A stretch of 20,877 bases of DNA from positions 1 to 20,877 of the IMG/VR virus record IMGVR_UViG_3300023179_000603; one strand, written 5' to 3'. The first letter of the stretch is position 1. Every line of letters starts with the position of its first letter. The notes beneath the pieces were generated by a model. That model searched no databases. It was given only the letters and a program-made list of their open reading frames with translations, and was not told the DNA's origin. Below, one piece after another: positions 6,186-13,297 of this stretch. The DNA comes from a virus. The translations under genes were made by a program, and so were the position numbers.

Positions 6186-8180
6186 ATGGCAGCGCAAGAA
6201 CAAAAGAAGGGTTACCACGTCACCAAAGATTTTGCTGGCGTCAACACCAAAGCCAACAGAACGGCAGTCAAAGAAGAAGAATTCTCTTGGCTTGAGAACG
6301 CCATGCCGATTGGTCACGGCAACATCAGGATTGTGCCTGCTCCAAGCACAATTGCTGGCATAACATTTTCAGTTGCGGTGTCGTATTCAGTGTACGGCAA
6401 CATTGGTACAACCAATTATTTCTTGGCATTCCAGACAGATGGAAGTTGTGAGGTAGTCAATCTGACCACCAACACCAAGACAAGCATTGCGGCTGCTGGT
6501 ACGTTTTCTGCGTCAGGAATGTCTGCCACCAATTGGAACAACACGCTTGTTCTAATCATTGACCCTGTAAAGGGATACTTTACATGGGATGGCACAACGC
6601 TTAAAGCATTTACTGGTGCTATCCAAGCGTTGACAGTAACCAATCTTGGTAACAGCTACACCAAGTCTCCAATACTCAGTTTTTCGTCTGGTTCTGCTAC
6701 AGCAACTACCACCATCTTTTTAACGCAAGCAGAACACAATGCGGGTGGCTCTGGTTATCGCGTTGGTGACGTTCTGACTATTTCAGGTGGAACATACACC
6801 ACTCCTGCAACAGTAACTGTTTCAAGCATTGGCGGCGGTGGAGCAGTCACCGGAATTTATGTCAGCAATGGTGGTGTTTACACTGTTGCGCCAACAACAG
6901 CAGCAGCTACTGTAAGCCTTAATGGTTCGCTTGGCACAGGATGCACTGTTGGCGGTGGTGGCAAATTATTCATCTTTAGTATTCTTGCAGCAACCATTAC
7001 CAACGCCGGTTCTGGATACAGCAGCGCACCTACTGTAACGGTCACAAACGCATCAGGAGACACGACAGGCAATTCTGGCGCTGTTACTGCATCTATCACT
7101 GGTGCGCCGTCTTCAGGCACGGCAATCGCCTCTTTTTCAGGCAGAGTATGGATTGTTGGATCAGGAGCAAATGCCAGAACAATCTATTATTCGTCCTCGA
7201 TCAGCCCAACAGACTTTGTGACGGTATCTGCTGGCAACATCACGCTAAATGATGCAACACTGATTGGCAATATTACCAATCTTGTCAGCGCAAACAACTT
7301 CTTGTACATCTTTGGTCAAGATTCGATCAATGTGTTTTCTGATGTTCGTGTTGGAAACACAGGCGTAACCACATTCACCAACACCAACATTTCAGCGTCT
7401 GTTGGTTCTGATTTGCCGTATGCCACGATGCCGTACTTTCGGTCAATCGTGTTTATGAACCGATACGGTATGTATGCGCTGGTGGGTTCAACAACATCAA
7501 AGCTAAGTGATGGCCTGGACGGCATTTTTCCGTACATTGACTTTACAAAGACGATCACTGCTGGCCCGGTGTTGATTAACAACATCTTGTGTGCTGCGTT
7601 CTCGTTTACCTACAACGATCCATTGTCGTCAGCCAGGGTCATCCAAGCGGTGTACTTTGACAAGAAGTGGTTCTTTACATCTCAGTCAGAGATAACCTGG
7701 ATGTCGTCTGTTCCTGTCAATGGTGCAGCAAAGTTGTATGCCACCACAGGCACTGACCTAAAGACGTTGTTCACCGACAAAACAATTGCAATCAGCAGCA
7801 AGATACAGCCTGCGCTTTTGCCAATGGGTGACAACATCCGTGACAAGCAAGCACTAAAATTTGGTGTCGAGGCAATTCTTAGCGACACAAATGCAAGCAG
7901 CATCACGGTTACTGTTGACAATGAAAACAGATCATCGGCTGGTACAACGCTGTCCAATACGCTTAACTCATCGTGGGTTAACAATCTAGGAAGCACTGTC
8001 AACTGGTCAAATGTATCGTTGTCATTGGTAACCTGGACTTACATCATCAACGGGTATTATTTGTATCGGTACGATGCCCAGCAGTGGGGCAAGTACATTG
8101 GCATGACAATTACCAGCACGTCACCAAACTTTATTGTCAGTGGTGTGCAATACGAAACTGAATTGAGAGCAAGGTTCTAA
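6186..8180 (+). CDS. Tail nozzle / tubular protein with an inserted repeat domain
   Basis: 664 residues. The N-terminal KGYHVTKDFAGVNTKANRTA and WLENAMPIGHGNIRIVPAPS are typical of podovirus tail tube/nozzle proteins, which extend the tail below the adaptor as a beta-propeller-like hexamer. Recurrent blade-like phrases appear: ATNWNNTLVLIIDPVKGYFT, FSGRVWIVGSGANARTIYYS, NNFLYIFGQDSINVFSD and YFRSIVFMNRYGMYALVGS. Residues 147-311 are different: Gly/Thr/Val-rich repeats (TNLGNSYTKSP, NAGGSGYRVGD, NAGSGYSSAPTVTV) inserted between GYFTWDGTTLKAF and GTAIASFSGRVW. The gene starts two bases after the adaptor stop with a GGGG site. The nozzle assignment is by pattern and context. Confidence 0.75.
   Translation: MAAQEQKKGYHVTKDFAGVNTKANRTAVKEEEFSWLENAMPIGHGNIRIVPAPSTIAGITFSVAVSYSVYGNIGTTNYFLAFQTDGSCEVVNLTTNTKTSIAAAGTFSASGMSATNWNNTLVLIIDPVKGYFTWDGTTLKAFTGAIQALTVTNLGNSYTKSPILSFSSGSATATTTIFLTQAEHNAGGSGYRVGDVLTISGGTYTTPATVTVSSIGGGGAVTGIYVSNGGVYTVAPTTAAATVSLNGSLGTGCTVGGGGKLFIFSILAATITNAGSGYSSAPTVTVTNASGDTTGNSGAVTASITGAPSSGTAIASFSGRVWIVGSGANARTIYYSSSISPTDFVTVSAGNITLNDATLIGNITNLVSANNFLYIFGQDSINVFSDVRVGNTGVTTFTNTNISASVGSDLPYATMPYFRSIVFMNRYGMYALVGSTTSKLSDGLDGIFPYIDFTKTITAGPVLINNILCAAFSFTYNDPLSSARVIQAVYFDKKWFFTSQSEITWMSSVPVNGAAKLYATTGTDLKTLFTDKTIAISSKIQPALLPMGDNIRDKQALKFGVEAILSDTNASSITVTVDNENRSSAGTTLSNTLNSSWVNNLGSTVNWSNVSLSLVTWTYIINGYYLYRYDAQQWGKYIGMTITSTSPNFIVSGVQYETELRARF
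6624..7118 (+). repeat. Inserted GxGY repeat domain in the nozzle gene
   Basis: Encodes residues 147-311. Units begin near 148 (TVTNLGNSYTKSPI), 184 (HNAGGSGYRVGDVLTI), 221 (VTGIYVSNGGVYTVAP) and 269 (ATITNAGSGYSSAPTVTV). The last is the closest match to repeat 3 of the decoration-like protein at 3693, sharing GxGYxxAPTVTV and GDTTG. The blade-like sequence resumes on both sides, which suggests an inserted domain displayed on the tail. Confidence 0.7.
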
Positions 8181-8181
8181 C

Positions 8182-9957
8182 ATGACTATTCCGTACACTT
8201 TTGCAAGTCAAGCAGGGCCAATCCCGTTGTCTCAATTGGACAGCAACTTTGCGTATGTTGGAAACAGCAGCGGTGTAACGTACACCCCCGCAGGCACAGG
8301 CGCTGTAACTACGACGGTGCAGACGAAGTTGCGGGAGAGTGTGAGTGTTAAGGATTTTGGGGCTGTGGGTAACGGGGTGGCTGATGATACGGCTGCGATT
8401 CAGGCGGCGTTAACTGCCAAATTGGCTGTAAATTTTGGCGATGCAAGCAATGTTTACAAAATCTCTGGGGAATTGACTGTTCAGTCGGGCGCATTCTTGT
8501 TTGGTAGTGGTGCAACCATTCGTCAAACAACCAACGTAACGTCAATGCTAAACATCGTCGGCAAGACAAATATCTACATTGATGGGCTGACGTTTGATGA
8601 CACCGGAGCCGGGTACGTTACCAATGATGGAACGCCGAATGCCGCCATTTTTGGCGGTGCTGGAACGCAGTATGTAACTGTCACTCGCTGCAAGTTCACA
8701 AAGGTGACTTATGCGGCGATTCGGTTTGTTGGCTCTAGCAACATCACCGTAAAAAACAACACCATTATTGGCCCCGGTGTTGCCACATTACCTTCAAACA
8801 CCAACTTGCGCTGCTATGGCGTTTTATTTGATGCAGCTTGCAATCGGTTTGTCTGCAACGATAACCAGATAACTGGCACAACGCATGGAATCCGAATTGA
8901 ACAAGCAACCAACGGGGTGTGCAATGGCAACAACATATTTGACATCCCGGGTCAACACGGTTTTTACATTGGTGCGGCATGTAGCAATCTGACTATTTCA
9001 GGCAATTCCATATCAGTCATCGCCTTACAGGGCATCAAGATTCAAGCCCAGAATTCCTACTCTGACGTGTTGAATATTGCGGTGGTTGGAAACACACTCA
9101 TATCGTGTTTGGATTCCGCAATTACGACCAGCAACGGCGCAGGGGCGACTGCGCAAACAGCCAAGTGCGGAAACATCACGATTGAAGGCAACACTATCAG
9201 AACCAGCGGCGGCTCTGGTTTGAGCATCCAGAATACGGTTCAAGCGGTTGTGTCGGGTAACTCGATTCAGAATTCAACTTTTTCGGGAATTGCTTTTAGT
9301 GCCTGCGATCACATTTTGATTTCCTCAAATGTGATTACCACTGCCGGGTTGTCCGGTATTCGTGATGCCTACCAAAACACAACATTCAAAATCGACAACA
9401 ACACCATCCACAATGTTGCAACCGCTGGAACTGCTGGCGATAAATATGGCATTTTACTGCAAAATATTGGTAACTGCACAATCTCCAACAATCGCGTGAC
9501 CAGTTTGACCGCAACGATGCAGTACGCGTGTTATTTGGTTACTGGCGATCAAACCACAACAATAGTTGAGGGCAACAAATTCTTTGATGCCACCGATTAC
9601 GCATTGCGGGTTGCATCAGCCGCAAATAATTTCTTGGTCTATAAAAACAACGCGCTGTATGGCACTTTGGGGCAGGCATACAACTCTTCTGCGTTACCGG
9701 CGGTTGCATCAGCGGCAACCATCACGCTGCCGACTGAATCTGATGTTATTCGCATATCTGGCACAACCAACATAACCACGATTAATACTAACGGTCACAC
9801 AGGCCACCAAGTGACGCTTTTGTTTGATAGTGCATTGACAGTTGTTCGCGGGAGTACCATTTATGCGGCCAGCAACTTTGTGACAACGCAATTTGACACC
9901 ATTACATTTGTTTGCGATGGCAATTATTGGTTTGAAGTTTCCAGAAGCGTGAATTAA
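8182..9957 (+). CDS. Tailspike with pectate-lyase-type parallel beta-helix
   Basis: 591 residues. A short N-terminal virion-anchor region (MTIPYTFASQAGPIPLSQLD) leads into the signature VKDFGAVGNGVADDTAAIQ at about residues 56-75, the entry to pectate-lyase-3-type beta-helix domains. Residues about 125-480 show many right-handed beta-helix rungs of the form N-x-x-I/V-x-x-N-x-I (SNITVKNNTIIG, SNLTISGNSIS, CGNITIEGNTIR, NCTISNNRVTS). The last 100 residues are strand-rich and may trimerise. Such spikes bind and often cleave surface polysaccharide; the catalytic residues cannot be placed by eye. It starts two bases after the nozzle stop. The DNA around 8311-8418 is unusually G/T-rich compared with its surroundings. 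Confidence 0.85.
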   Translation: MTIPYTFASQAGPIPLSQLDSNFAYVGNSSGVTYTPAGTGAVTTTVQTKLRESVSVKDFGAVGNGVADDTAAIQAALTAKLAVNFGDASNVYKISGELTVQSGAFLFGSGATIRQTTNVTSMLNIVGKTNIYIDGLTFDDTGAGYVTNDGTPNAAIFGGAGTQYVTVTRCKFTKVTYAAIRFVGSSNITVKNNTIIGPGVATLPSNTNLRCYGVLFDAACNRFVCNDNQITGTTHGIRIEQATNGVCNGNNIFDIPGQHGFYIGAACSNLTISGNSISVIALQGIKIQAQNSYSDVLNIAVVGNTLISCLDSAITTSNGAGATAQTAKCGNITIEGNTIRTSGGSGLSIQNTVQAVVSGNSIQNSTFSGIAFSACDHILISSNVITTAGLSGIRDAYQNTTFKIDNNTIHNVATAGTAGDKYGILLQNIGNCTISNNRVTSLTATMQYACYLVTGDQTTTIVEGNKFFDATDYALRVASAANNFLVYKNNALYGTLGQAYNSSALPAVASAATITLPTESDVIRISGTTNITTINTNGHTGHQVTLLFDSALTVVRGSTIYAASNFVTTQFDTITFVCDGNYWFEVSRSVN

Positions 9958-9958
9958 T

Positions 9959-10153
9959 ATGACCACCATCCTCCAACTCTTAAAATCCCGCACAGTCTGG
10001 TTTGCTTTGCTGCTGGCCGTACTCAGCATCGTGCAAGGCTACGTTGCCCTGCTGCCGATCACGCCAGTGCAGCAAATGTTTGTCGGCTGCGGCATCGCTG
10101 TAGCCATTACGTTGCTGCGGATTATCACGACCCAACCGATCTTTGAAAAATGA
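9959..10153 (+). CDS. 64-residue protein with two membrane segments
   Basis: Two likely membrane helices, about residues 13-32 (VWFALLLAVLSIVQGYVALL) and 37-56 (VQQMFVGCGIAVAITLLRII), with a short PITP turn between and basic residues at the N-terminus (LKSR). Size and topology match class II holin-like or other small phage membrane proteins. A typical holin is encoded near the endolysin at 20100, so this one could be a second holin, an antiholin or unrelated. The ATG overlaps the tailspike end almost directly (TTAATATG) with no clear ribosome site, so translation is probably coupled. Its stop overlaps the next ATG in an ATGA junction. Confidence 0.65.
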   Translation: MTTILQLLKSRTVWFALLLAVLSIVQGYVALLPITPVQQMFVGCGIAVAITLLRIITTQPIFEK

Positions 10154-10389
10154 CGCCAGAAGAACGCGCCCAATTCGCCGCTGATCTTGTCGCCGCTTTG
10201 AAAGCAGACGATTCTTGTCTTAACAAAGATGAGCAGCAATGGGTGCGTCTTGCTATTGCCAAACAGGAGCAATCAATCAAGTTGCGTCAGGCTGTGATTG
10301 AAAAGACGTTTGCTGGTCTGGTGTGGTCTGCCATTGTTGGTGCAGGGTATATGTTTGTTGATTTTCTCAAAGGACATGGCTTCAAATGA
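10150..10389 (+). CDS. 79-residue protein with one C-terminal membrane segment
   Basis: The N-terminal two thirds is charged and helical (MTPEERAQFAADLVAALKAD, then KDEQQWVRLAIAKQEQSIKL); residues about 53-73 (TFAGLVWSAIVGAGYMFVDF) form a single hydrophobic segment ending in a short basic tail. This tail-anchored arrangement would leave most of the protein in the cytoplasm. It overlaps its neighbours by ATGA on both sides, so it forms a coupled trio with the two-helix protein before it and the WLxxH protein after it. I have a general impression of similar proteins in other phages but no named function; it could assist a holin. No signal peptide or lipobox is visible, so it does not look like a spanin. 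Confidence 0.65.
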   Translation: MTPEERAQFAADLVAALKADDSCLNKDEQQWVRLAIAKQEQSIKLRQAVIEKTFAGLVWSAIVGAGYMFVDFLKGHGFK

Positions 10390-10724
10390 ACATGGACGCT
10401 TTATCAATGGTGAAGTTTGGTGACGTTGACTCGTTGCAAGGCTTGCTGTTTGAGAATGGCATACAACATCAGACTTTTGCTGACATTCTGGCTGATTCTG
10501 GCGTACAAATTACCCGTTTTCCCATCATGGATGCCGATCCTAATGACCTGGAAGACTGGTTATTGGCCCATCAATCTGAGCATCAAAGCATTGCAATTGC
10601 ACTGAATTTAAGCAATCCAATCAATCTTTTGGACTCTGATTGGAACAATGAAGACTCGTTTTACGATTGGTTGAGTACACATCTTTCGTTGCATCAACAA
10701 ATTTCTGCCGCACTAGGATTGTGA
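10386..10724 (+). CDS. 112-residue acidic protein with WLxxHxxxHxxI repeats
   Basis: Unrecognised family. Two copies of one motif are clear: LEDWLLAHQSEHQSIAIALN near residue 55 and FYDWLSTHLSLHQQISAALG near 92, both [LF]-x-D-W-L-x-x-H-x-x-x-H-x-x-I-x-x-x-L. A weaker relative occurs at about 26-40 (IQHQTFADILADSG). The protein is acidic between repeats (DADPNDLED, DSDWNNEDS) and lacks membrane segments. Paired histidines at i and i+4 on a helix could bind metal or form a helical packing unit. Because it is coupled to small membrane proteins and followed by virion genes, it might be structural or an assembly factor; nothing decides this. Confidence 0.6.
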   Translation: MNMDALSMVKFGDVDSLQGLLFENGIQHQTFADILADSGVQITRFPIMDADPNDLEDWLLAHQSEHQSIAIALNLSNPINLLDSDWNNEDSFYDWLSTHLSLHQQISAALGL

Positions 10725-10725
10725 T

Positions 10726-11172
10726 ATGCCGGTGACCAACCCTTCCCCCCCACCAGAAAAAAATCAGATTTCTGGAAAAGTCTTGAGCATCATTAGGGAT
10801 ACCCTGATGACTGAAACCAAGGATGCTAACCAGACTCAAAAGCTGATTGGTGGCCTTGGATTGCTGTTGAAAAAGCCTGGGAACAAATTGGTTCAGTTTG
10901 GCAACAGCGTGTTTTTGGTTTCTGTCAAAGCGCCTGGTGAAGTGGAGTTTCACACATTCAGCAAAGAAAGCACAAACAACCTTGTGCAAAACTATGTCAA
11001 GTTGGCTGAGTATTTGAAGAAGATTGGCGTCAAGAAAATCAAGACCTACAGCGACAACCCTGGGTTTCAACGAATTGCTCAAAGCACAGGTTTGCCAGTC
11101 AAGGTTAACCAAACAACTCGGCAGCAAGGCGGCGAGATGCGCCCTATGTACGAATACTCTTTGGAGTTCTAA
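10726..11172 (+). CDS. GNAT-like 148-residue protein in the internal-virion cluster
   Basis: The region at residues 75-125 resembles the C-terminal half of GNAT acetyltransferase folds: a strand (EVEFHTFSK), a long helix (LVQNYVKLAEYLKKIGVKKI), a strand (IKTYSDN) and an NPGFQRIAQSTGL helix comparable to the usual N-x-x-x-x-x-y-x-x-x-G-F ending. The acetyl-CoA P-loop (Q/R-x-x-G-x-G/A) is not evident, so enzyme activity is doubtful. The N-terminus is a Pro-rich linker (NPSPPPEKN). In several podoviruses a GNAT-like protein is encoded next to internal core proteins; that family knowledge and the next gene's nature support a virion role. AGGA lies upstream of the ATG. Confidence 0.45.
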   Translation: MPVTNPSPPPEKNQISGKVLSIIRDTLMTETKDANQTQKLIGGLGLLLKKPGNKLVQFGNSVFLVSVKAPGEVEFHTFSKESTNNLVQNYVKLAEYLKKIGVKKIKTYSDNPGFQRIAQSTGLPVKVNQTTRQQGGEMRPMYEYSLEF

Positions 11173-12129
11173 ATGCCTGGCATTCCCATTTTGGCTGCTA
11201 TTGTTTCTGTTGCCGCACCTGAATTGATTGCTGCGGCTGGCGCTGCCATTCTTGAAACCGTTGGAGCAACAGCTATTGCCGGGGAGATTGGCTTATCTGC
11301 GGCAACTGTTGGTAGCGCGGCATTGGGAGCAGCAGGAACAATTGCCTCAGGTGGGTCAGCAGAAGATGCTTTGAAATCTGCCGTGTTAAGCGGTGTTGGC
11401 AGTGCGGCTGGTAGCGCAGCAGTTGGCGCATCTGGTTTAACTGGAACTGCTGGTTCTGCACTTGGTGGCGCTGTATCCGGTGGAACACAAGCGGCATTGA
11501 CTGGCAAAGATGTTGGTCAGGCAGCGTTGCGAAGTGGTTTGTCGTCTGGGTTAACGTCAGGCATCAAGCAAGGTCTGGATGTGCTGAACCCGCCTACGGC
11601 TAGAGAATTGCAGGAACTGTCTTTGCGAGGGGGGGCAAATCAACCTCCATCAATGCCGGAATCTATTGATCTTAGCCCAGAAAGAGATTGGGAGGCGGTG
11701 GCAAGAGAACAAGCTGGAAAAGATGGTCGTCCAGAAGATTGGACGGCAGAAGATGCACAAAGAGAAGCCAGCCGACAAGCCGGTGCAGAAAACAGAGAGT
11801 ATTCTCGTCAAGTTGAAAGTTTTGCATTAGGAACAGAGCCATCAAAATCTAAATCCACCAACAAAGAGCTTGCTGGAATACTGTCCAAGGGTTTGACAAC
11901 AAGTTTGTTTAGCAAGCCCAGCGGTTCTACTGGTGGGAAAACTCCAGCAAAATCAACGACAATTGGGGGAGCTGTTGGTGCGTCACCAATGGCATTTGGC
12001 GCTGCGGATGTGCTTGGTGTAGACACAACGCCTGGCGAGGTTGAATCCAAGAAACGCGCAGGAACAGAGGAATATCCGTGGGGTGAACCGACGGGAACGT
12101 CAGCTTTGAAACAAGGACTAGGAATCTAA
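11173..12129 (+). CDS. Ala/Gly-rich internal virion (ejection-type) protein 1
   Basis: 318 residues. Residues 1-140 are almost entirely small and hydrophobic (Ala, Gly, Ser, Leu, Ile, Val: PILAAIVSVAAPELIAAAGA, then GSAALGAAGTIASGGSAEDA), the style of phage pilot or ejection proteins that insert into the host envelope during DNA entry. Residues about 140-215 are charged and helical (RDWEAVAREQAGKDGRPEDW), and the rest is Ser/Thr/Lys/Gly-rich linker. GGAG precedes the ATG at a good spacing, and the start codon directly follows the previous stop. It begins a series of four large genes of similar character. Function is inferred from composition and context. Confidence 0.6.
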   Translation: MPGIPILAAIVSVAAPELIAAAGAAILETVGATAIAGEIGLSAATVGSAALGAAGTIASGGSAEDALKSAVLSGVGSAAGSAAVGASGLTGTAGSALGGAVSGGTQAALTGKDVGQAALRSGLSSGLTSGIKQGLDVLNPPTARELQELSLRGGANQPPSMPESIDLSPERDWEAVAREQAGKDGRPEDWTAEDAQREASRQAGAENREYSRQVESFALGTEPSKSKSTNKELAGILSKGLTTSLFSKPSGSTGGKTPAKSTTIGGAVGASPMAFGAADVLGVDTTPGEVESKKRAGTEEYPWGEPTGTSALKQGLGI

Positions 12130-12130
12130 T

Positions 12131-13297
12131 ATGGCTACGAAACTTGCGGCACTGCTACGCACATCCTCGATGGGCTTGCCTGAGTTGGCAAACGTCTTGC
12201 AATCCAAAGGACGCAATGGCGACACTATTCTGGCGCACATCAATCCCAAGGAAGCAAGGTTGCTCAAGCGCATGGGTGGCGCTGGAACGCTGAATCCTCA
12301 CACTGGATTGCCTGAGTTTTATTCTGGTGAAGATGAGTTTTTGTTTCCAAGCGAAGACACATCTACACCCGATTATCAGCCATCTGTTGGCAGTGAAGAG
12401 TACAAGGCACAAGAAGGCGCAACCGTAGGAGATCGTACCCCGTACATCACTCAGCCGATTGAACCCGCAACAGCGGCAACGCCACAAGTGCCAGAGGTTA
12501 CTGCTAGTCAAGGTTTGCCTGATGTTAATTTGCCAACGCAAACCGCTGATATGGGAGCATATACAACTCCTTTAGAAGGATATTCATTTCCATCAACTCA
12601 AACAACTACTCCAGCCGCGCCATCTCCCGCTGGTCAACCTTTGGTAGGTATTGGTGGTGTTGGAACAGATGTGTCTGCAACCTCACCCGCATTTACTGAA
12701 ACTGAAAAAGAACAATTGAAACCCAGCTTGTTTGACAAAGCTGGTGACAAGATTGATGCACTTGCCAAAGCATTGCAGACTGATCGTCTTGGTTTGCTCA
12801 GGTTAGGCATTGGCGGTGTTGGTGCTTTGCAAGGCGCTGGTGCATCACGGCAAGCACAAGGTGCAGCAGAGGCCACACAGAAGCAGATAGAGAGCCTTGG
12901 TGCACCCTACAAGGAACGTGGACAGCAGTTGGTGGCAATGGGCCAGGCTGGTCAACTGACGCCTGCACAACAACAGTCATTGGCGGCACTTCGCGCACAG
13001 CAAGCACAGCAGTTGCAACGCATGGGCTTGTCTGGTGGTGGCACTGCATCGATGCAAGCCGAGGCGCAGATCCAGAACCTGGCGCAGCAGTTCGCGCAGC
13101 AGAACATTGACCAAGGCATGAAGCTGATTAACCTCAGTGACAAGTACGTCATGGATGCCATCAAGCAAGGTTACTCGCAGAGCAAAGATGCGACTGCCAT
13201 GTCTGGTGATTTCTACAAAACGCTGTTGTCATCCATTCCTGGTGCAACGCAACAAGCAGCGCCAGCACAAGCTCAAGTTCCGGGGACACAAAAATGA
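12131..13297 (+). CDS. Internal virion protein 2 with AHINPKEA motif and Gln-rich coil
   Basis: 388 residues. Residues 30-64 contain a compact motif (GDTILAHINPKEARLLKRMG, then GTLNPHTGLPEFY) that I associate with large virion proteins of many podoviruses; the role of that motif is unknown to me. Residues about 75-190 are Pro/Thr/Ser-rich linker. Residues about 195-350 are helical and Gln/Ala-rich (LAALRAQQAQQLQRMGLSGG, IQNLAQQFAQQNIDQGMKLI), likely coiled coil. The C-terminus is linker-like (QQAAPAQAQVPGTQK). AGGA precedes the ATG, and the stop overlaps the next start by ATGA. Position among Ala/Gly-rich ejection-type proteins suggests an inner-core or ejected component. Confidence 0.6.
   Translation: MATKLAALLRTSSMGLPELANVLQSKGRNGDTILAHINPKEARLLKRMGGAGTLNPHTGLPEFYSGEDEFLFPSEDTSTPDYQPSVGSEEYKAQEGATVGDRTPYITQPIEPATAATPQVPEVTASQGLPDVNLPTQTADMGAYTTPLEGYSFPSTQTTTPAAPSPAGQPLVGIGGVGTDVSATSPAFTETEKEQLKPSLFDKAGDKIDALAKALQTDRLGLLRLGIGGVGALQGAGASRQAQGAAEATQKQIESLGAPYKERGQQLVAMGQAGQLTPAQQQSLAALRAQQAQQLQRMGLSGGGTASMQAEAQIQNLAQQFAQQNIDQGMKLINLSDKYVMDAIKQGYSQSKDATAMSGDFYKTLLSSIPGATQQAAPAQAQVPGTQK

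Noticed and set aside
3954-7118. Diversity-generating retroelement target repeats
   Set aside because: The repeats are diverged throughout, with no adenine-specific pattern, and no reverse transcriptase gene is present in the window.
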